Below, piece by piece: positions 38,809-43,010 of a stretch of DNA of 43,010 nucleotides (position 1 is the first letter of the stretch; the number at the start of each line of letters is the position of its first letter). Made by a program: the position numbers and the translations under genes. The notes under the pieces are model-generated. The model did not search any database. It was given only the letters and a program-made list of their open reading frames with translations, and had not been told where the DNA came from. The stretch spans positions 1 through 43,010 of the forward strand of contig JAKFYD010000030.1 in the NCBI GenBank assembly GCA_021731025.1, in the 5' to 3' direction. Source of the stretch: Pseudobdellovibrionaceae bacterium (GTDB lineage Bacteria > Bdellovibrionota > Bdellovibrionia > Bdellovibrionales > Bdellovibrionaceae).

Positions 38809-40877
38809 GTTTAAACTCTCACTTGTGGAAAATTGCGGTTGATGCCCCAATCAGATACGTCCTTACTTATTCAACCGTTGGCTTCGAGAAAGATCTAGCG
38901 CCTGGTCAGTGGGTGCAAGTTCCTCTGGGTCGAAGAAAAGTAGCTGGTCTTTGCTTGGGGCCTGCCACCGAAGCCGATCTTAATGAAAACTTTAAAGTGA
39001 AATCCATCGAGGCCATCGATTCAGAATATCCCCCTTGGTCTAAACCCTTTTTGCAGTGGTTGGATTGGTTAGCCCAGTATTACATTCATCCTCCGGGCTT
39101 AGTGGCATCACTGGCGCTACCCCCACTGCGAAGAAATCCCAACGGGAAAACTCGCAAGTCGAATAGAGCCGCAGTCATTCCTGTCTTGCCTTCAGAAGCT
39201 CCGCTCCAACTTAACCAGGAACAGAAAGTTGTGGTGGATAAAATTGCACAGGCTTCTGGATTTTCGACTCATTTGATCTTTGGTGTTACCGGTTCGGGGA
39301 AAACAGAAATTTATTTACAGTTGCTCGAGAAAATTCTTGATGAAGGAAAAACCGGTCTTGTTTTAGTTCCCGAGATTGCATTGACCCCGCAGTTGATCCA
39401 AAGATTTGCACGACGTTTTGGAAATAAAATTGCAGCTCTGCACTCTCAATTGACTGATCGAGAACGCACCAATCAATGGTGGGACATGGTCGAAGGACGA
39501 AAACAAATTTTGATTGGAGCTCGTTCGGCTTTATTTTGTCCTGTACCAAATTTGGGTTTGATCATCGTCGATGAAGAACATGAACCCAGTTACAAGCAAG
39601 ATGAAAAATTAAAATATAACGGGCGCGACGCTGCAATCATGTTGGGAAAACATATGAATTGCCCTGTGCTGTTGGGATCGGCGACTCCCAGCTTAGAAAG
39701 TTGGAAGAACGCTATCGAAGGCCGATATCATTTGCACCAACTGAAACATCGCGTGGCCGACCGTTCACTTCCTGAATTCACCATCATCGATTTTAAAGAA
39801 AAGAATTCTTCGAATCCGGAAAGCTTGGCTTTTTCTCGTGCGAAATCAAAGGAATCTCTGCCCTTCTGGTTAAGTCCCCAACTTCACGACGCTTTAAAAT
39901 TTCAACTGGAGCAAAAAAATCAATCGGCACTTTTTTTAAATCGACGAGGACTAGCCCAGATGGTTTTATGCCCTGATTGTGGTCACACTCGTGAATGTCC
40001 CAACTGCGATATCAGCTTAACACTTCATGCGAACACACACTTGATTTGTCACTATTGCGATTATCACGAAAATTTCAAAACTTTATGTCCCGATTGTCGA
40101 GAGGGCGAATTAAAGCCCCTGGGTCTTGGAACAGAATTAGTTGAAACTGATTTGCGAAAACTTTTCCCTGAAGCTCGTATTGCTCGAGCCGACCGAGATG
40201 AAATCCAAAATCGGCAGGAACTTGAAGATTTAATCAGTCAGATGGAAAATGGAGAAATCGATTTTCTGATCGGAACGCAAATGATTGCGAAGGGCTTAGA
40301 TTTTCCAAAATTGAAATTGGTTGCTTTTGTTTTAGCGGACGTTGGTTTTAACTTTCCCGATTTTCGAGCCACCGAAAGAAGCTTTCAATTATTGACTCAA
40401 ATGAGTGGAAGATCAGGACGACATGTATTAAGTGGGGAAACTCCGGGGCAAGTTGTGGTGCAAACTTACAATCGGGAACACGAAAGTCTAGTCAGAGCCC
40501 AAAAAACAGATTTCGAGGGGTTCGCCGAACAAGAGCTTCTTCATCGCAAAGCTTTGAATTATCCACCCTATGGACGTCTTGTCTGTTTTCGCGTTCAGGG
40601 AGCCAAGCTCGGTGAAGCTCGGGACAGTGTTCAGGCTTTGGCACAAAGGGCTTTTGCTTTAAAGACAAAATTCTCCGCTTACGATAATTTAGAAATTTTA
40701 GGTCCAGCTGAAGCTCCCTTGTCTCGCATCCGGGGGCAATTCCGTTTTCATTTGCTCGTCAAAGGCTCACAAGCTCAGGTTCTAAATCAATTTTGCCGGC
40801 AACTCGTCGGTGACGAGAAATGGTTTCCTCATTCAGTGAAAGTTCTCGTGGATATTGACCCTATCCACCTCCTGTAA
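38805..40877 (+). CDS. priA: Primosomal replication restart helicase PriA
   Basis: 3'-5' DNA helicase that restarts collapsed replication forks. An N-terminal DNA-binding part (PLGRRKVAGLCLG) is followed by the helicase core: Walker A GVTGSGKT at 160-167, DEEH at 256-259, GSATPSLES, and the zinc module with eight cysteines in CPDC, CPNC, CHYC and CPDC pairs, then GTQMIAKGLDFP and SGRSGR. Length 690 fits. It overlaps the gene 37969-38808 by 4 bases and is followed after 12 bases by the zinc-ribbon protein gene. Confidence 0.95.
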   Translation: MSLNSHLWKIAVDAPIRYVLTYSTVGFEKDLAPGQWVQVPLGRRKVAGLCLGPATEADLNENFKVKSIEAIDSEYPPWSKPFLQWLDWLAQYYIHPPGLVASLALPPLRRNPNGKTRKSNRAAVIPVLPSEAPLQLNQEQKVVVDKIAQASGFSTHLIFGVTGSGKTEIYLQLLEKILDEGKTGLVLVPEIALTPQLIQRFARRFGNKIAALHSQLTDRERTNQWWDMVEGRKQILIGARSALFCPVPNLGLIIVDEEHEPSYKQDEKLKYNGRDAAIMLGKHMNCPVLLGSATPSLESWKNAIEGRYHLHQLKHRVADRSLPEFTIIDFKEKNSSNPESLAFSRAKSKESLPFWLSPQLHDALKFQLEQKNQSALFLNRRGLAQMVLCPDCGHTRECPNCDISLTLHANTHLICHYCDYHENFKTLCPDCREGELKPLGLGTELVETDLRKLFPEARIARADRDEIQNRQELEDLISQMENGEIDFLIGTQMIAKGLDFPKLKLVAFVLADVGFNFPDFRATERSFQLLTQMSGRSGRHVLSGETPGQVVVQTYNREHESLVRAQKTDFEGFAEQELLHRKALNYPPYGRLVCFRVQGAKLGEARDSVQALAQRAFALKTKFSAYDNLEILGPAEAPLSRIRGQFRFHLLVKGSQAQVLNQFCRQLVGDEKWFPHSVKVLVDIDPIHLL

Positions 40878-40889
40878 CAGAATGAGAAC

Positions 40890-41720
40890 ATGGCTCAATG
40901 TCCTCGGTGCGGTTCACAAGTCGATTCACTCCTTTCTGTTTCCAATGCGGACTCTACAGAGGATGCAACCGTATCCCAAGTTTGTAACAACTGTTTAGAT
41001 GAAATCCGAAGCTCCAGTGGCCCAACGTCCACCAGCGGCGGCGTCTTGATGGCGCAAGAAAAGGCCAAAGAGCATCATCGCTTAATGCTTTGGAAAAGCC
41101 GAGTGAATCTGATTAAAAAAGCTCGCATGCAGATGAATGCCAAAATGTATTCTGAAGCCGCCGTGTCTTACGAAAAATATTTAAAAATTCTTGAGCTTGT
41201 TTTTAATCTCACAAAAGGCACAACTTTAACCCCGGAGCATTTTAAAGCCACAGCTCGCACAACCGAGATCACCGTTGTTACTTCTGTTTACTGGGATTTG
41301 TTGCGAATTTATGATTCGCACGAAAAGTATTACGAAAGGCAACAGCAGGCTGCTCGGCAGCTGGCGCTTTTTGTTCGTTTTTCTCCCATTTTCCCAGATA
41401 TCATCAAACGTGCTGAGCACTATGTACGAAATGCAAAAAATCCTTCGGTCTTTCGCAGCTTTTTGAAAAACGCTGCTGATCAACGGCCCCGTTGTTTCAT
41501 CGCTACGGCTGCGTTTAATGATCCTTTAAGCCTTGAAGTTTTACGTCTGCGAATCTATCGCGATTTCGTTTTAGACCATTCCCCAATTGGGAAAGTTTTT
41601 ATCACTTTTTATTACTGGACCTCTCCCTCAGTGGCGAAATTTCTTGAAAAGCAAGAGCTTCTTAAAGCATCCACCCGCTTTGTTTTGCGGCGTTTAATAA
41701 AGATTTTAAAGATCGATTAA
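40890..41720 (+). CDS. Zinc-ribbon protein with C-terminal CFIATA domain
   Basis: 276 residues. An N-terminal zinc ribbon has C4-P-R-C7 and C32-N-N-C35. A helical middle (KIL...VFNLTKGTT, and residues about 55-200) resembles repeat-type scaffold helices. The C-terminal domain starts at CFIATAAF (202-209) and continues LSLEVLRLRIYRDFVLDHSPIGKVFITFYYWTSP, the pattern I know from a family of unknown function, often joined to zinc ribbons or signalling domains. The motif Cys202 is intact. It lies 12 bases after priA in the same direction; the palindrome-like sequence at 40874-40889 runs into its ATG. Confidence 0.82.
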   Translation: MAQCPRCGSQVDSLLSVSNADSTEDATVSQVCNNCLDEIRSSSGPTSTSGGVLMAQEKAKEHHRLMLWKSRVNLIKKARMQMNAKMYSEAAVSYEKYLKILELVFNLTKGTTLTPEHFKATARTTEITVVTSVYWDLLRIYDSHEKYYERQQQAARQLALFVRFSPIFPDIIKRAEHYVRNAKNPSVFRSFLKNAADQRPRCFIATAAFNDPLSLEVLRLRIYRDFVLDHSPIGKVFITFYYWTSPSVAKFLEKQELLKASTRFVLRRLIKILKID

Positions 41721-41758
41721 ACCTTGCCAATTCCTTGGTCGTTGAGGATTGTTTTTAT

Positions 41759-42874
41759 ATGAGTACAAATTTTGATTACATTGTTATTGGTTCAGGATTA
41801 TCTGGTCTTTGTATTGCTCATCAATTGAGCCAACAAAACGCCAATGTTGCCTTAGTGGAATCCCTGGATGTCGCCGGCGGCAGCAATAAGAAAATTTCTT
41901 TTCCACACAGTGAAGTTAATAATGGCTTGCGCTTAATGCCAGCAACAGAATCCGCACTGAAGTCCGTGGAATTTTTAGAAAATCTTTTAAGTTTAAAAAT
42001 AGTTAAATCCATTCAGGAAACTCAACCGGTCACTTTTGAAGGTGGACAAATCAAGCCCTTCTTAGGTTTTGGTGAGAATCCTCCGGATTTCTTCGAAGAG
42101 CTTCAGTACTTCACCTCTGCCACTTTGATCGATTGGAATCTTGAACCTTACGAATGGACGCGTTTACTTTTTGAAAGATTCAAGGGACAGTTTTTTCCTC
42201 GATCGATTGCAACTCGCTTTCAAATTGAAAACGATAAAGTCGCTTCAATTTTAGTGAATGGTTCAAAGACTCTGAAAGCTGAAAATTTCATTTTCTGCGG
42301 TCCCCTGCGCGAATTGCTTTTACTTGTCCCCGAAAAATTCTTGAATTCTCGACTGCGCCAACGATTAGCTAAAAATAATTTTTGGACTCTGGTGGGGATT
42401 GATTTTTCTCACAGTTCCCGAATCACTGATTTGAATTCAGTCCATGTTCTTAACGGAACGACTCAAGATGAAATCGGTCCTTGCTTAGGGCGCTTCTTGC
42501 CTTCGACCGATCAAGCTCATCAAGTTTCCCAATGGATTACTTTTGTTGATGAAGCCGAAGCTGAAGACACTGAGGTCATCGCCGCTTCATTGAAAAAAAT
42601 GAAACGCCAAATTAAACGTGCTTACCCTGAAGCTCTCGAAAATTTACAGACGGAACGCATTTCCGTGACTCCTTTGTATTCCGGAATCAATGAAATCAAA
42701 TTGCAAGGGAATCAAACCTTGCCGGGCATTGAAAATCTCTGGATCGGCTCAGGACAGGCTCATATGCAGAAGAATCTCATTGGAGCTCTATCTCAGGCTC
42801 AATTGGTGCTTGCGGCTTTAGGGTTTGCTTCTGCCGCAGCGGACCAACCCGAATTAAATCCTGATCTGGCTTAA
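41759..42874 (+). CDS. FAD-dependent oxidoreductase, amine-oxidase/phytoene-desaturase type
   Basis: 371 residues from the ATG at 41759. A Rossmann FAD site IGSGLSGLCIAHQLSQQNANVALVE is at the N-terminus; VKSIQETQPV and the C-terminal IWIGSGQAHMQKNLIGALSQAQ resemble the NAD(P)/FAD-binding protein end. Oxidases or isomerases acting on amines, carotenoids or quinones belong here, so the substrate cannot be named. The frame begins at a TTG at 41735 with no good site; 41759 has GAGGA 10 bases before it. It follows the CFIATA gene by 38 bases. Confidence 0.82.
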   Translation: MSTNFDYIVIGSGLSGLCIAHQLSQQNANVALVESLDVAGGSNKKISFPHSEVNNGLRLMPATESALKSVEFLENLLSLKIVKSIQETQPVTFEGGQIKPFLGFGENPPDFFEELQYFTSATLIDWNLEPYEWTRLLFERFKGQFFPRSIATRFQIENDKVASILVNGSKTLKAENFIFCGPLRELLLLVPEKFLNSRLRQRLAKNNFWTLVGIDFSHSSRITDLNSVHVLNGTTQDEIGPCLGRFLPSTDQAHQVSQWITFVDEAEAEDTEVIAASLKKMKRQIKRAYPEALENLQTERISVTPLYSGINEIKLQGNQTLPGIENLWIGSGQAHMQKNLIGALSQAQLVLAALGFASAAADQPELNPDLA

Positions 42875-42912
42875 GATTCCTTGGACTCAAGCCTGGTCGA
42901 GTTGTGTTCTTC

Positions 42913-42924
42913 ACATTCGAATGT
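42913..42924. repeat. 12-base perfect palindrome
   Basis: ACATTCGAATGT is its own reverse complement and lies 43 bases before the next start, where an operator could sit. A short palindrome of this length is not rare by chance. Confidence 0.35.
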
Positions 42925-42967
42925 TCAAATAATAAAAGACACTCACAGTCCGAGGTTTAGGGTGAAT

Positions 42968-43010
42968 ATGAAAACAATATCTAGATGGTTTCTAGTTTTT
43001 AGCTTTTTGC
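42968..43010 (+). CDS. 5' end of a probable exported protein (partial)
   Basis: The ATG at 42968 follows a GGG-containing stretch and opens MKTISRWFLVFSFL, which looks like the start of a signal peptide. Only 14 codons are visible before the window ends, so no name is possible. Confidence 0.55.
   Translation, partial: MKTISRWFLVFSFL

Noticed and set aside
1-43010. CRISPR arrays, tRNA or rRNA genes, complete insertion sequences
   Set aside because: No spaced direct repeats, cloverleaf-type sequences or ribosomal RNA stretches were recognised by reading; a tRNAscan and Infernal run would be decisive.

Overview
The window looks like a chromosomal segment of a predatory or predator-related Bdellovibrionota bacterium (Bdellovibrio/Pseudobdellovibrio type). 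This is inferred from the protein families: FQNCG-type lipoprotein, TadE/G-like envelope proteins, HUH transposase of the Bdellovibrio sort, dense peptidoglycan genes. Base composition is moderately A/T-rich (lines counted by eye run about 32-45% GC). A GC-rich patch surrounds a broken transposase near 18.0-18.5 kb. No rRNA, tRNA, CRISPR array or complete insertion sequence was recognised.

Layout. 0-0.8 kb: tail of an unknown gene and a REP-associated-type (RAYT) HUH transposase. 0.8-4.8 kb (minus): ftsE-ftsX-envC-ctpA, the divisome switch for peptidoglycan cleavage plus a periplasmic protease. 5-7 kb: a DUF4143 ATPase behind a three-copy repeat, a small conserved protein, and MscL with a C-terminal zinc ribbon. 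7-16 kb (plus): a cysteine-rich exported coiled-coil protein, then a tightly overlapping pbp1A-uvrA-msbA operon. 16.3-19.7 kb: a sigma-54 activator, a transposase pseudogene, and a protein that looks like a sigma-54 activator ATPase that has lost its ATP-binding motifs. 19.7-22.8 kb: amgK-murU facing anmK, a peptidoglycan sugar salvage set. 22.8-27.7 kb (minus): two exported low-complexity proteins and a TadE/G-like membrane-anchored protein. 27.8-29.8 kb: exported protein plus nagZ. 29.8-32.7 kb: receiver-only regulator, XRE regulator with an orphan partner, and a translationally coupled pair of a haem-oxygenase-like diiron protein and a GNAT-like protein. 33-37 kb: TonB/TolA-like protein, a 42-residue basic protein, an outer-membrane barrel protein and a lipoprotein. 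37-43 kb (plus): galU, exported protein, priA, zinc-ribbon/CFIATA protein, FAD oxidoreductase and the first codons of another exported protein.

How the genes fit. Much of the window concerns making, cutting and recycling the cell wall: FtsEX-EnvC controls amidases, PBP1A builds murein, MsbA exports lipid A, NagZ, AnmK, AmgK and MurU recover GlcNAc and MurNAc. In a predator that digests prey wall such salvage may be used on prey-derived sugars (inference).

The most unexpected non-coding signal is a near-palindrome, GTCTCA-N3-TGAGAC. It occurs with one mismatch in three intergenic or gene-border positions (6948, 16139, 25494) and in weaker form in three more (19715, 32912, 40874), usually shortly before a gene. 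It may be the site of an unidentified regulator. The most system-like unknown locus is the XRE/orphan plus diiron-protein/GNAT cassette at 30.3-32.7 kb.
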